Below, one piece after another: positions 54,706 to 62,728 of a stretch of DNA of 64,000 bases. Each line of letters opens with the position of its first letter. The stretch's first letter is position 1. The stretch comes from Salinispora pacifica CNR114 (GTDB lineage: Bacteria; Actinomycetota; Actinomycetes; Mycobacteriales; Micromonosporaceae), in assembly GCF_000514775.1 (NCBI RefSeq), contig NZ_AZWO01000001.1, positions 248,001 through 312,000 of the forward strand. Direction: 5' to 3'. The position numbers and the translations under genes are program-made. The notes under the pieces are model-generated. The model did not search any database. It was not told the origin of the DNA and was given only the letters and a program-made list of their open reading frames with translations.

Positions 54706-55533
54706 TCAGGCGCATTGTGTTGCCGACAACCCGCTCGGCAACGTTTCCAGGACGTCAACCTTGAAGTGAACCCCGGCCTTCACCGTGTAGGTCCCGGCTC
54801 CTTGGAAGTCCAACCTTCTGGTGGAGCTGTTAAGCGAGAATCCCGCAGGGAGCTTGGCGCCGGCATCTTTAGCCTGAGACAAGACATCGTACATATTGTA
54901 TGCTTGGGGGAAGGGGAAAACAACGCTGGAAGCCGTAAACGCGCCCTCGAAACTGCCATTCAGCGCCAGCGAGCCACTGTAGGTGTTTTGCGTCAGCGAC
55001 GACACGACGTACCGGGTTTCGTTTGCGGGCACCAGCACACGCTGGGACGGCGCGGTGTGTGTCTCCTTGATCGACTCCGACTGCGTGTTCGAATTTTGGT
55101 ACGACACCGTCACTGACTCTTCGAGGCCAAGGCCGATCACTTTTGAGAGGGCGAAGCTACCCGAAATCTTTGTGGTTGACGACACGCCGGTGGTGACGGT
55201 CGTCGACACCGTGTTCGTGTAGGCCTTACTGAACGAGTGGCTCGTCAGGGTCTGATTCGAACTTGTGGAGTTCGTCAAACTCGCGCACCCCAGGTAGAAG
55301 GGAGCACCTGACACGACCTTCGCCGTACCCACCGGAACCGCATCGGTCTCCGAGATTAAAATCGGCGGGCCGATGAGATCAAGACCATTGAAGTAGACGT
55401 ACTTCGAATGATCTTCGATCAGTGTGGTGATGTCGGTGATCGTCGCCGCCTGTGCGGGCGAGGCGGTCATCAATACCGCAGCCACGGTGCCGATCGACGT
55501 CGCCAGGAGCGCTCGTGTCCTCTTCAACCTCAT
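54706..55533 (-). CDS. Secreted aerolysin/ETX-MTX2-like pore-forming protein
   Basis: 275-aa protein with a Sec signal peptide (cut near PAQA-ATITD, residue 29). The centre has the alternating Ser/Thr strands of the aerolysin fold: HSFSKAYTNTVSTTVTTGVS, SGSFALSKVIGLGLEESVTV and SYQNSNTQSESIKETHT, then PSQRVLVPANETRYVV, which matches the VPxxxx-T step of ETX/MTX2 toxins. Length fits the family (about 250-330). Codon use is less GC-biased than neighbours and flanks are AT-rich, suggesting transfer. AAAGGGAAA precedes the ATG. Target cell unknown; fold call by pattern only. Confidence 0.75.
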   Translation of the reverse strand: MRLKRTRALLATSIGTVAAVLMTASPAQAATITDITTLIEDHSKYVYFNGLDLIGPPILISETDAVPVGTAKVVSGAPFYLGCASLTNSTSSNQTLTSHSFSKAYTNTVSTTVTTGVSSTTKISGSFALSKVIGLGLEESVTVSYQNSNTQSESIKETHTAPSQRVLVPANETRYVVSSLTQNTYSGSLALNGSFEGAFTASSVVFPFPQAYNMYDVLSQAKDAGAKLPAGFSLNSSTRRLDFQGAGTYTVKAGVHFKVDVLETLPSGLSATQCA

Positions 55534-56092
55534 GCCGTTTCCCTTTCAATCTGAGGCCAATAGATTGCTGGCACTCGACCCTTCCATGGTGCGACCAGCT
55601 CGCTCAACCGCGTCCGCTCGCAGGCTTGGTTGATCCGATCCGGGAGTCGAGGTCGACGTCGATGAATACTACACACAATTACGCCCCAGGCTCTTCCTGG
55701 CGGTACCCGCAGCCTTCACCGTGCCATTAGAAACCAGCTCTGACCTCGGCCTGTATGCACTGATTCCAGCTTGTCGGCTATTTGACAGATGCTTTTATGT
55801 AACGCATCCCTCATTATCGAATCGTTATCTGGTTTGTGTATTTGTGACATTGGTAAACGGAACTGTCATGCCACCGCGACAGAGGGTTAGGGCCTCGGCG
55901 CGGTCGAGACGGTGTCCACCGTGTAGCCGGGCTCGGACACGATCACGCCTTGGTCGAGTTGGGCAGGCCGCGCCGGTAGTCGGCGACGCCCCGTTCGGCG
56001 CGGGCATTGGTGGAGAAGAAGTCGGCGTAGGGTGCGCACGCGCCGCCTGGCTATGAGCCGGTCGATTGCTGCCATCGCTGGAGTGGGAGCGT
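55534..56092. other. AT-rich intergenic stretch with a short gene relic
   Basis: No intact gene is supported in these 559 bp. The part 55660-55870 is markedly AT-rich for this genome and may be a promoter region or transferred DNA. On the minus strand 55943-56050 reads PYADFFSTNARAERGVADY then RRGLPNSTKA before a TGA, with a TAG just upstream; the codon bias is gene-like, so it looks like the end of a lost gene that I cannot name. Confidence 0.5.
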
Positions 56093-56479
56093 TCAGTGCT
56101 CGTTCCAGCTCAGGCCCCAGTACACGAGGACCTTCCGCTGGTCGCCACCGTAGCGGGACGTGCCGCCGTCGCGTTGCCAGAAGGGGCAGTCCAGATGGAT
56201 CGACACCACACGCTGCGCGGGGTAGCCGAACACGACGCTGCCCCGCAGAGACGGGAGGTGCATCAGGCAGGCCTCGTCGTCTTCGGACGAGACCGCCAGC
56301 CCGTTGAGGTAGTCGGTCAGCTCGGTGACGTCGCTGGTGTTGCGCCTGGTACTGCCGAGACTCCACGGTTCGGGCCCCAGCGTGGGGTAGCTGCACATCA
56401 GAACCTCGGTCGCCCCGGTTGGGACCATGACCTCCGGTGCGAACGGGGTGGCTAGATGAGGATGCTGTCGATGGTGCAC
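56093..56479 (-). CDS. Hypothetical protein, probably N-terminally truncated
   Basis: 128-aa frame with strong GC3 bias over its last 100 codons. Segments such as TELTDYLNGLAV, DEACLMHLPSLRGSVVFGYP and VSIHLDCPFWQRDGG resemble secreted actinobacterial proteins of unknown function with a two-cysteine domain. The expected signal peptide is absent and the first 20 residues look non-native (MHHRQHPHLATPF), so the 5' end has likely been lost. Confidence 0.5.
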   Translation of the reverse strand: MHHRQHPHLATPFAPEVMVPTGATEVLMCSYPTLGPEPWSLGSTRRNTSDVTELTDYLNGLAVSSEDDEACLMHLPSLRGSVVFGYPAQRVVSIHLDCPFWQRDGGTSRYGGDQRKVLVYWGLSWNEH

Positions 56480-56639
56480 GCGGCCCGACAGACGGCGGAG
56501 TGTGGTTACCGCTGGCTGGCGACCGCATGTCTCTTATCGACGCGACCGCGCGCCCGGCATCCCGATGCGAAGGTGACGCTGCGTAGGGAGGGGTGCCAGA
56601 AGAGTGCACCTGGCAGTGCTCTCGACCGGGTCGTCCGTG

Positions 56640-56681
56640 CCTCCGGGTCCTTGTGCTCCTCGTCGCACAAGGACCCGGAGG
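56640..56681. repeat. Perfect 17-bp inverted repeat
   Basis: Arms 56640-56656 and 56665-56681 are exact reverse complements with an 8-nt loop. It ends 10 bp before the phosphoglycerate-mutase relic. Terminator of a lost gene is the simplest reading. The rest of 56480-56691 has no supported gene. Confidence 0.85.
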
Positions 56682-56691
56682 GTCGCCCACG

Positions 56692-56937
56692 ATGGCTCGT
56701 ACACAGCTGTACCTCGTTCGCCACGGCGAATAGGGTGCGGCCTCCGACCACGACGAGCCGGACGAAGGTCTGTCGCAGCTCGGCCGCGACCAGGCCGACC
56801 GGCTGGGCCGACGGCTCCGCACAGTGCCGTTCTCGGCCGTCCACCACAGCCCACTGGCCCGGGCGGCCCAAACCGCCGACATCGTCGCCCGCTACCGCGC
56901 GCGAACCAGCCACTACCTGCGCAGACATCGAACCTGA
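56692..56937 (+). pseudogene. Histidine-phosphatase (phosphoglycerate-mutase family) pseudogene
   Basis: The frame from ATG 56692 reads MARTQLYLVRHGE, the RHG active-site motif, then an in-frame TAG at 56731, and continues DEGLSQLGRDQADRLGRRL and FSAVHHSPLARAAQTADIV before a TGA at 56935. The motif order is right for the superfamily, but the second half of the enzyme is missing, so both a nonsense mutation and a 3' loss are present. The 190 bp after it (56938-57127) contain nothing I can support. Confidence 0.85.
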
Positions 56938-57127
56938 AAGTGCGGCTGGAGTACTATTCCAACCGATCTGTTTCTGGCCCACCCCAAGATCACCGATCCT
57001 GAAACCCCAGGTTGGCGAGCCTGCTGCGCGAATGGTGTCGATGAGAAGGTCGGCCATCACGCCGGGTCACGGCGCAGGGCCTGCAGGATCAGTCGATCGC
57101 CGAAGCCGCGGCGTCCCTGCGAGCCCC

Positions 57128-57730
57128 TCAACATCCGCTAACGGTCGAGGGCGACCCCTGTACGAACCGCAGTGTGATCTCGGCAACGCGTCGACCGAGG
57201 TGCTCGGCGGTGAGCAGGTCGGCTTTCGGGGGCGCCTGCTCAGGCCCAGCGTCGACGTTCGACTGAGCGGCGGCGCCCAGCCAGAACCCAAGCCGGTTGA
57301 GATCGTGCTCCGAGCCGGTTGCCGAGCAGTTCGCCGGCGGTAGATCGAGCGACACCCAGTGCATGCCGTGCTGGGCGGCGAAGATCACCATCTGGGTTAG
57401 CGTCGCCAGCTTGTCGCCCGCCTGTGTGCCCGAGTTGGTGAATCCCGCTGCGATCTTGTCACGCCACAGGTAGCCGTTGCGCATCACTGCGGCGGAACTG
57501 GCCTCCTGGAACTCCTTGAAAGCGGCCGAGGGACCGCCGACGTACGTCGGCGCACCGAAGATGATCGCGTCGGCGCACGCCAGTTCGACCCACTGGTCTT
57601 TGGCCTCCTCGACGGTCAGCATGAGTGCTTCGACATCAGATACCAGTTCAACCCCTGTTTTAACCGCCTCGGCCTGCCGCCGAGTGTGGCCGTATCCGCT
57701 GTGGTAGACGATGGCGATTTTGGTGCTCAT
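57128..57730 (-). CDS. Flavodoxin-like NAD(P)H:FMN reductase (WrbA-type)
   Basis: 200-aa FMN protein. The phosphate loop is YHSGYGHTRRQAEAV at residues 9-23; DAIIFGAPTYVGGPSAAFKEF and AAGFTNSGTQAGDKLATL are the other FMN contacts of WrbA-type quinone reductases. GGGGAGG precedes the ATG at 57730. It follows the ECF sigma gene by 47 bp on the same strand, so it is probably its target and operon partner. Confidence 0.87.
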   Translation of the reverse strand: MSTKIAIVYHSGYGHTRRQAEAVKTGVELVSDVEALMLTVEEAKDQWVELACADAIIFGAPTYVGGPSAAFKEFQEASSAAVMRNGYLWRDKIAAGFTNSGTQAGDKLATLTQMVIFAAQHGMHWVSLDLPPANCSATGSEHDLNRLGFWLGAAAQSNVDAGPEQAPPKADLLTAEHLGRRVAEITLRFVQGSPSTVSGC

Positions 57731-57777
57731 GTGCAACCTCCCCTGCTGTGAACCTGCCACCCATCTGACGTCTGCGG

Positions 57778-58674
57778 TCAGGCGGAGGTGACCGGCGCGC
57801 ACAGGGCAATGTCCAGTTGCCGGAGCCGGAGTGGGTCACCGACGACCTCAATCGCAGCGATCCGATCGTCGTGGACCACGAACTGCAGGACGAACCGCAG
57901 CCGCCCCCTTGGCGCCACGACCGCGCCCACCTCACCCTCGATGAGCGCGGGCTCAGCGAAGCGAGCCTGCTGGCCGTTGGTAAGCGTCTCTTGTGCGACC
58001 TCGCCAGCGCCTCGAACGTGCGCACGGGCGTACCGCCGCAGTGCAACTCGATCCGCCCGCCGCTCGACGTCGGGTGACAACACTGCGATGAGGCCGTACA
58101 GGTCGCCGGCCCGAGTCGCGGCGAGGAACGCTTCGACGACCCTGCGGTGCCGTTCGACGTCGCAGGCAGGCAGCTTCGGCGCCCCGCGCACGCGTTGACG
58201 GGCGCGGCTGGCCAGCTTCTTCGTGGCGTCCGGCGACCGTTCCACCACCTCTGCGATTTCGGCGAAGGGCACGGCGAACAGGTCATGAAGCACGAACGCG
58301 ACACGTTCGGCAGGTGTCAACCGGTCCAGAACTACCAGTAGGGCCAGCCCGACCGAGTCGGCCAGCTCGGCTGCCTCGGCCGGGTCACTGCTCGCGGTGT
58401 CACCGGCAGGCGGGTCTGGAGTGCCCACATCGATCGGGACCTCGGGCCGGCGCAGGCGAGAACGGACCATGTCGAGACACACCCGGCCGACGATCGTGGT
58501 CAGCCACCCCGGCACGTTCTCAACAACGCCAACGTCGCTGCGGTTCGCGCGCAGCCACGCCTCCTGGATGGCGTCGTCCGCCTCGTCCGAGGAGCCCAGT
58601 ATGCGCGACGCGACACCGCGCAGGTGGCCACGGAGCCGATGGAACTCATCGGCGAGCTGACGCTGGTCGTTCAT
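57778..58674 (-). CDS. ECF sigma factor with C-terminal SnoaL-like domain (ECF41/SigJ-like)
   Basis: 298-aa sigma factor. Region 2 shows SSDEADDAIQEAWLRANRSD, region 4 shows LTPAERVAFVLHDLFAVPFAEI and VVERSPDATKKLASRARQRV. Residues 175-298 form a SnoaL-like alpha+beta domain (HRRVVEAFLAATRAGDLYGL) that in ECF41 proteins replaces an anti-sigma factor. Such genes usually sit beside an oxidoreductase or similar COE gene they control; the flavodoxin-like gene fits that role. Confidence 0.88.
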   Translation of the reverse strand: MNDQRQLADEFHRLRGHLRGVASRILGSSDEADDAIQEAWLRANRSDVGVVENVPGWLTTIVGRVCLDMVRSRLRRPEVPIDVGTPDPPAGDTASSDPAEAAELADSVGLALLVVLDRLTPAERVAFVLHDLFAVPFAEIAEVVERSPDATKKLASRARQRVRGAPKLPACDVERHRRVVEAFLAATRAGDLYGLIAVLSPDVERRADRVALRRYARAHVRGAGEVAQETLTNGQQARFAEPALIEGEVGAVVAPRGRLRFVLQFVVHDDRIAAIEVVGDPLRLRQLDIALCAPVTSA

Positions 58675-58996
58675 CGGTCACCTTTGGCTTCGTCTGAGCG
58701 TCATATCTGATTGAGGAGACAGGTACGCCATGAAGACGAGGAGGCGGTCCGACAACCATAACATTTCGGGCTTACAGGCCACGGTCGCGGATGATCTGCG
58801 TGTGGGGCCGGGGCCGGCTACGCAACGCTGGCCTCGGTCTTTCATCTGGGGGATCTGTCGTAGCTGCTGGTCGATGAGTTGGTTCGGGGCTGGTCGGCCG
58901 GTTCGCTGGCATGCTGATGGCCCGGTGCTGGGCCGGGTTCCTCCGTGCTGCGGGTCGAGGCGTGAGATTTCGGGGTCAGCCGGCGGGTTGGGGTAG
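58675..58996. other. Gap with no supported gene
   Basis: This holds the ECF sigma promoter region close to 58675 and probably further degraded transposon DNA towards 58996. No ORF with convincing codon bias is seen. Confidence 0.5.
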
Positions 58997-59391
58997 TCAG
59001 TTGGGCGCCGGGGTGCGGGCGTTCGCGGCGGACCAGGAATCGGGTGCCGGTAGGCCATCCGGCGGCGTCGAGAACCGGATGTCCAGGTGGTGCTGCTCGC
59101 GTAGGGATCGGATGTGGGCGAGGAAGCCGTGGCTGGAGCCGGCCGAATCACTGCGCAGCAGGATTGGGTGCCGTGCCGGTGGGCGTCGGGGATCTGGGCC
59201 AGGGCCTCATCGAGGACGGTGATGTGGTTGGCGGTGGTGTTTGACCCGGCTCGGCCTTCGCGCAGCAGGCCGGCGAGGGCTTCGCCGGTGTTGTCCAGGA
59301 AGCACAGCAGCGGGTGGTAGCTGAAGGCAGGGTCAGAGGCGACCGGCCCGAACAACCCCGGCTGGTCGCGCAGCACCGCCTCAACAACCAC
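58997..59391 (-). pseudogene. IS1380-family transposase remnant
   Basis: The minus strand reads EAVLRDQPGLFGPVASDP then FSYHPLLCFLDNTGEALAGL, LLREGRAGSNTTANHITVLD and EALAQIPDAHRHGT. These are IS1380 transposase blocks, but the stretch between VASDP and FSYHPL is missing, an internal deletion. After HRHGT near 59160 the frame slips by one nucleotide; in the next frame it continues ILLRSDSAGSSHGFLAHIRS to a TGA at 58997. Both ends of the element are unrecognisable. Confidence 0.82.
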
Positions 59392-59800
59392 AAGTACACC
59401 GGATACATGGTCTGGAACCGACGCAAGCGCTCACGGCCGGATCGAGGAGTGAAAGGCCGTGTCACCCCGCCCAGCGAATGGGTCTGGTCGCCGAGCCCAG
59501 GTACGCGCTGCTGAACTCTAGGAGCTGGCCAAGGCCGCACAGCCGAAGGGGGCGGGAACCCGCGAACTGGTGGACCGACTACCGCACATTGATCTGAACG
59601 TGCTCGACCTGCCCGACGAGATGCAGAGGCAGCTGTTCGACGCCTTCCAGCTGTAGATCCGGTACGACCGACACCTCCAGCGGATCACACTGCGCGTCGC
59701 CGTACGCGCTGAGGTGATTGACGTCATCAGCCAGGCTGCTGCCGACGCCACGGGCAGGGCCCCGAAGGTTCCGAGGCAGCGGCAGCCCGAACGCGAAGCA
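59368..59800 (+). pseudogene. Large serine recombinase (phage-type integrase) remnant
   Basis: Two fragments in different frames. 59368-59513 reads NNHKYTGYMVWNRRKRSRP and GRVTPPSEWVWSP, the recombinase domain after the catalytic region. 59522-59800 reads ELAKAAQPKGAGTRELVDRL, LPDEMQRQLFDAFQL, then TAG at 59654 and IRYDRHLQRITLRVAVRAEV, the C-terminal end. The catalytic N-terminal domain is absent and the IS1380 relic abuts it. Confidence 0.78.
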
Positions 59801-59860
59801 GAAAGGGGTGGACGCGCTGGCGTCCGCCCCTGTCGGTCAAACCCGCTTCCATGTTCTACG

Positions 59861-59912
59861 TGCCCCCGGCAGGATTCGAACCTGCGCTCCCGCCTCCGGA
59901 GGGCGGTGCTCT
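59861..59912 (-). tRNA. 3' fragment of tRNA-Arg(CCG), probable attachment-site scar
   Basis: The minus strand from 59912 to 59861 contains the anticodon arm CCGCC-CTCCGGA-GGCGG (anticodon CCG), the variable loop, the T arm with GGTTCGAATCC and the 3' acceptor strand GCCGGGGGCA. The D arm and 5' acceptor half are missing: sequence upstream of AGAGCACC does not match. A non-functional 52-nt copy of this kind is left when an element integrates into a tRNA 3' end; the polarity places the element at higher coordinates. Confidence 0.85.
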
Positions 59913-59921
59913 TCTCGGGTA

Positions 59922-60006
59922 CATCCTGCCCCTGTGCTGGGCTAACACCCACCAACGCATGTGAGTGCGGGGAACTTGGGCACATATATGGCACAGGGGC
60001 AGGATG
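59922..60006. repeat. Perfect 16-bp inverted repeat next to the tRNA fragment
   Basis: CATCCTGCCCCTGTGC at 59922-59937 is the exact reverse complement of 59991-60006, with a 53-bp spacer. It starts 10 bp from the tRNA fragment, as integrase arm sites or excisionase sites do around tRNA att sites. Confidence 0.85.
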
Positions 60007-60334
60007 CGCCAGGCAGCAACTGCTGGTGCGAGCCTGGGGGGATGGACGCCGAGGCGGTGGCAGCTCGCTGGCCCCCCGCTCTCCGAGTGCCTTGGCGGGC
60101 ACAAGAGCGCGTGCCGCACGATCATGAGTTGCCCGCCTGGGGGCGCCTGCCCGTGCAGGGCGGGGCGAGGGTCTGGTCATCGTGCGCGGCGGCGACCCTT
60201 TCCCGGTCAAGGCCGCGAGTGAGGGCCATGAAACCCCGGACACGCAGCAGCGCCCCAACCCCTCGGCGGGGTGGGGCGCTCGCGTCAAATGGGTGCGATT
60301 GTGTGCTGCCGCGGGGGCGGGCCTAGTTCGTGGG
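60007..60334. other. Gap with a strong terminator and no supported gene
   Basis: A hairpin at 60249-60280 pairs 14 nt with 13 nt (one bulged A, 5-nt loop) and probably ends the minus-strand transcripts of the RiPP region. Several frames are open across this stretch but none has recognisable content. Confidence 0.6.
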
Positions 60335-60442
60335 TCAACGCGGGCGTCCCCGCACCAGCGCCCACAGGCCACAGGTGCAGATCACCATGGTCCACCAGAA
60401 CCCCTTCGCCAGGGGCGACGCCTTACGAATTACGGACGACAT
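60335..60442 (-). CDS. 35-aa single-pass membrane peptide
   Basis: ATG at 60442, GGAGGGGGG about 10 nt upstream, TGA at 60335. The product starts MSSVIRKASPLAKG, has one hydrophobic segment FWWTMVICTCGLWALV, and ends RGRPR. Small proteins of this shape (charged N-terminus, WW-T/I-V-I-x-TCGL helix) are common in actinobacterial mobile regions; function unknown. It is 180 bp downstream of the methyltransferase on the same strand, so membership of the RiPP operon is possible but unproven. Confidence 0.6.
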   Translation of the reverse strand: MSSVIRKASPLAKGFWWTMVICTCGLWALVRGRPR

Positions 60443-60622
60443 TGCACATTACCCCCCTCCGCTGCTTAAGTGTTGTCCAACATCGACGATCATGGTCCAC
60501 CGTAGCGACCTTGCGCAATGCCCTAGTCGCTTGGGTCTAGAAAATCAAAGTTGAGCAAGACCGGATTCCACAACGGCGCGTCCTCCTTGCCCTCCCCGGC
60601 TGTAAATCCTCCTAACGAGACT

Positions 60623-61789
60623 TCAGCCGCGGAAGGCTACTGGCCTGCTGATGTCGTCCCACACCACCACGCCCGGACTGTCCAGCCAGATCCGGTGTTC
60701 CCCAGTGTCGGTGACGGTCAGCCCGAGGCGGTCGCGCGATGGAGCGCCCATCGCGCGCCACCGGTCGTACACGGTTTCGACCTCGTTCCACAGCTCACGT
60801 GGTCCGAACTGCTCCACCTGCCCTGCGATGTCGTCAATGACCGCCCAGGAGCCATCCGGGGCGAACAGCCACACCTGTTCGTTGCCGCCATCCGGAGTGA
60901 ACCCGAGCCAGTTCACGCTTTGGACACGCAACGCCAGCCACAGCCCCGCATCAGGGTGGTGCAGCACGGTGCTCGGATACCGGGTTTGCCGGCTGGTTCC
61001 GGTCTGCTTGAGGGCCGTAGATAGCGCCGTCGGCACTCGGTTGGCCGCACGGACCGGCATGAAGCTGCCCGCCTCGGCCAAGAAAAAGCCCTGTGCGCTG
61101 CCGCCGTTGACCTCCAACCGCACCAGCGGACCGCCGCCCAGGTCACGCCACAGACTGAGAACGATTACCCCGCCGTCGCGAACCTGTGCGAGCCATGCGG
61201 GTGGCACCGCCGGCACGGACACCGTCGCGATCAGCCGATCATAGGGGCCGTTGTCCCGCCAGCCCTGCTCTCCGGAGGTCGTGACCACGCTCGGCCAGTC
61301 GCCAGCCACGGATGCGAGCCGTTGCCGGGCCAACTTCGCGACCCCTGGGTCCACTTCGACGCTGGTGACATTCCGTGCCCCAACACGGTGTGCCAGCAAC
61401 GCGGCGTTGTAGCCGGTCCCGGTGCCGATCTCCAACACCCGATCCCTGCCGGACAGGCGCAGCGAGTCCAGCATCAACGCCATGAGCCCTGGTTGTGTTG
61501 AACTGGACGTGGGGGTGCCGGACAGCGCGCCGTCCTCCGGGTCCGGGCCGACCGCCCCGTCGAGTTGAGTTGTCAAGGTGGTGTTGGAGTACACCATGCG
61601 CCAGTAGGCAGGGTGGGTCGTGTCGATCGCCTGCCAACGCCCATCGGGCAGCGACAGGAAGAACGACGGTAGGAACACGTGACGCGGCACCGCGCCAAAC
61701 GCCTTCTTCCACAGCGGGTCGGACAGGTAGCCGTCCGCTTCTAGCCCGGCCAGAAACTGTGCGATGTAGTCGGACAGTTCTTCAGTCAT
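60623..61789 (-). CDS. PIMT-like O-methyltransferase of ATP-grasp RiPP system
   Basis: 388-aa SAM enzyme related to protein L-isoaspartyl methyltransferase. Motif I is VLEIGTGTGYN at 118-128, preceded by TSSSTQPGLMALML (94-107), the PIMT substrate-side motif. The C-terminal 170 residues form an extra domain found in the ATP-grasp-associated subfamily. In the fuscimiditide system such an enzyme methylates an Asp side chain of the ester-crosslinked peptide, which then closes to an aspartimide. ATG at 61789 overlaps the ATP-grasp stop by 8 nt, so the two are cotranslated. Confidence 0.9.
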   Translation of the reverse strand: MTEELSDYIAQFLAGLEADGYLSDPLWKKAFGAVPRHVFLPSFFLSLPDGRWQAIDTTHPAYWRMVYSNTTLTTQLDGAVGPDPEDGALSGTPTSSSTQPGLMALMLDSLRLSGRDRVLEIGTGTGYNAALLAHRVGARNVTSVEVDPGVAKLARQRLASVAGDWPSVVTTSGEQGWRDNGPYDRLIATVSVPAVPPAWLAQVRDGGVIVLSLWRDLGGGPLVRLEVNGGSAQGFFLAEAGSFMPVRAANRVPTALSTALKQTGTSRQTRYPSTVLHHPDAGLWLALRVQSVNWLGFTPDGGNEQVWLFAPDGSWAVIDDIAGQVEQFGPRELWNEVETVYDRWRAMGAPSRDRLGLTVTDTGEHRIWLDSPGVVVWDDISRPVAFRG

Positions 61790-62720
61790 GTGTGACGCCT
61801 TCCAGCGCATCTGCGATAGCAGCGGCAATCGGCAGCCCGGTTTGATCTTCTATCCAGGCCCATTGCCCGTTTGGGTTTGCCTCCAAAAATACGTGCTCTC
61901 CCTCGGGGGTTACGATGAAGTCCAGCGCCGCGAAACGCAGACGGCGCAGCTTCAGGAAGCGACGAACCTTGGCCGCTACGTCATCCGGTAGCGTTTCGAC
62001 GCTGTACCGTAGATTGCGGTAGTCCGCGCGCCAGTCGGCACGACCCTTATTCGTCAGTGCATCGATGCGCGCCGTGAATAAATTCCCGTCTACGACCGAC
62101 ACGCGCAACTCGTATGCTTTGGTGATCTTTTGTTGAAACATGTGGGCCGTGACTGCCACCCCGCCATCGAGGGTCGCCGGGTCGACCGGACAGGCGTAGA
62201 TCACCTGGTCGCCGTCGAGAATGCCGGTGGTCATCGATTTATAGATGATCGGGCCGTGCGTCTCTGCGAACGCCCGCGCTTCGCCAGGGTCATTGGTCAC
62301 CAGCGTGGCAGGGACGCTCATCCCGACTTGTGCCGCCGTCGCCAACTGCAACGGCTTGTGCTCGGCCGCGCGGATGTCGTCCGGATTGTTTAACCAGGGC
62401 AACACCGCCAGGATGCCGCGCAAGCCGGCCACCGCCTCCGCTCGTACCCAACCGCTGTGTGGCACCTCGGCCGATACCTCAATGCGCGTGGGGCGACGCC
62501 ACCACGCGCAGGCCACATCGGCTACGTCCACCACTCGCCGATCGGCGCGAAGGCGCCCAGTCCAGCTTTCGCCGAACTGGGCACCCAGCACCACCGTGGA
62601 CGGGAACGCGCCAGGATCACACCGGAACACCGGAGTCCCTCGACGCTCCAACTCGACAATCACCGCGTCGGCCGTCACGTCGAACTCGGCGGTGAACACC
62701 ACGACCGTTTGCCCGCCCAC
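61782..62720 (-). CDS. ATP-grasp RiPP maturase (graspetide ligase, MvdC/MvdD-like)
   Basis: 312-aa ATP-grasp enzyme expected to activate Asp/Glu side chains of the precursor with ATP and join them to Thr/Ser (or Lys). Visible are the early WWRRP motif at 73-77, typical of microviridin-type ligases, the ATP lid region GPIIYKSMTTGILDG, YELRVSVVDGNLFTARID, and the metal-binding FLEANPNGQW with E280 and N282. GTG at 62720 lies 8 nt after the precursor stop with GAGG between. It matches the actinobacterial SAV_5884-type maturases remembered from TIGR models. Confidence 0.93.
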   Translation of the reverse strand: MGGQTVVVFTAEFDVTADAVIVELERRGTPVFRCDPGAFPSTVVLGAQFGESWTGRLRADRRVVDVADVACAWWRRPTRIEVSAEVPHSGWVRAEAVAGLRGILAVLPWLNNPDDIRAAEHKPLQLATAAQVGMSVPATLVTNDPGEARAFAETHGPIIYKSMTTGILDGDQVIYACPVDPATLDGGVAVTAHMFQQKITKAYELRVSVVDGNLFTARIDALTNKGRADWRADYRNLRYSVETLPDDVAAKVRRFLKLRRLRFAALDFIVTPEGEHVFLEANPNGQWAWIEDQTGLPIAAAIADALEGVTHD

Positions 62721-62728
62721 GGGCTGCC

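Noticed and set aside
55721..56056. 111-aa plus-strand ORF
   Set aside because: Spans the AT-rich gap, has no codon bias, no ribosome-binding site and no recognisable content.
56506..57060. 184-aa minus-strand ORF
   Set aside because: It is antisense to the phosphoglycerate-mutase relic, whose plus-strand motifs are clear.
59861..59912. Functional tRNA-Arg
   Set aside because: The 5' acceptor strand and D arm are absent, so no cloverleaf can form.
59961..60326. 121-aa plus-strand ORF next to the tRNA fragment
   Set aside because: Contains the terminator hairpin and one arm of the inverted repeat; residues are compositionally random.
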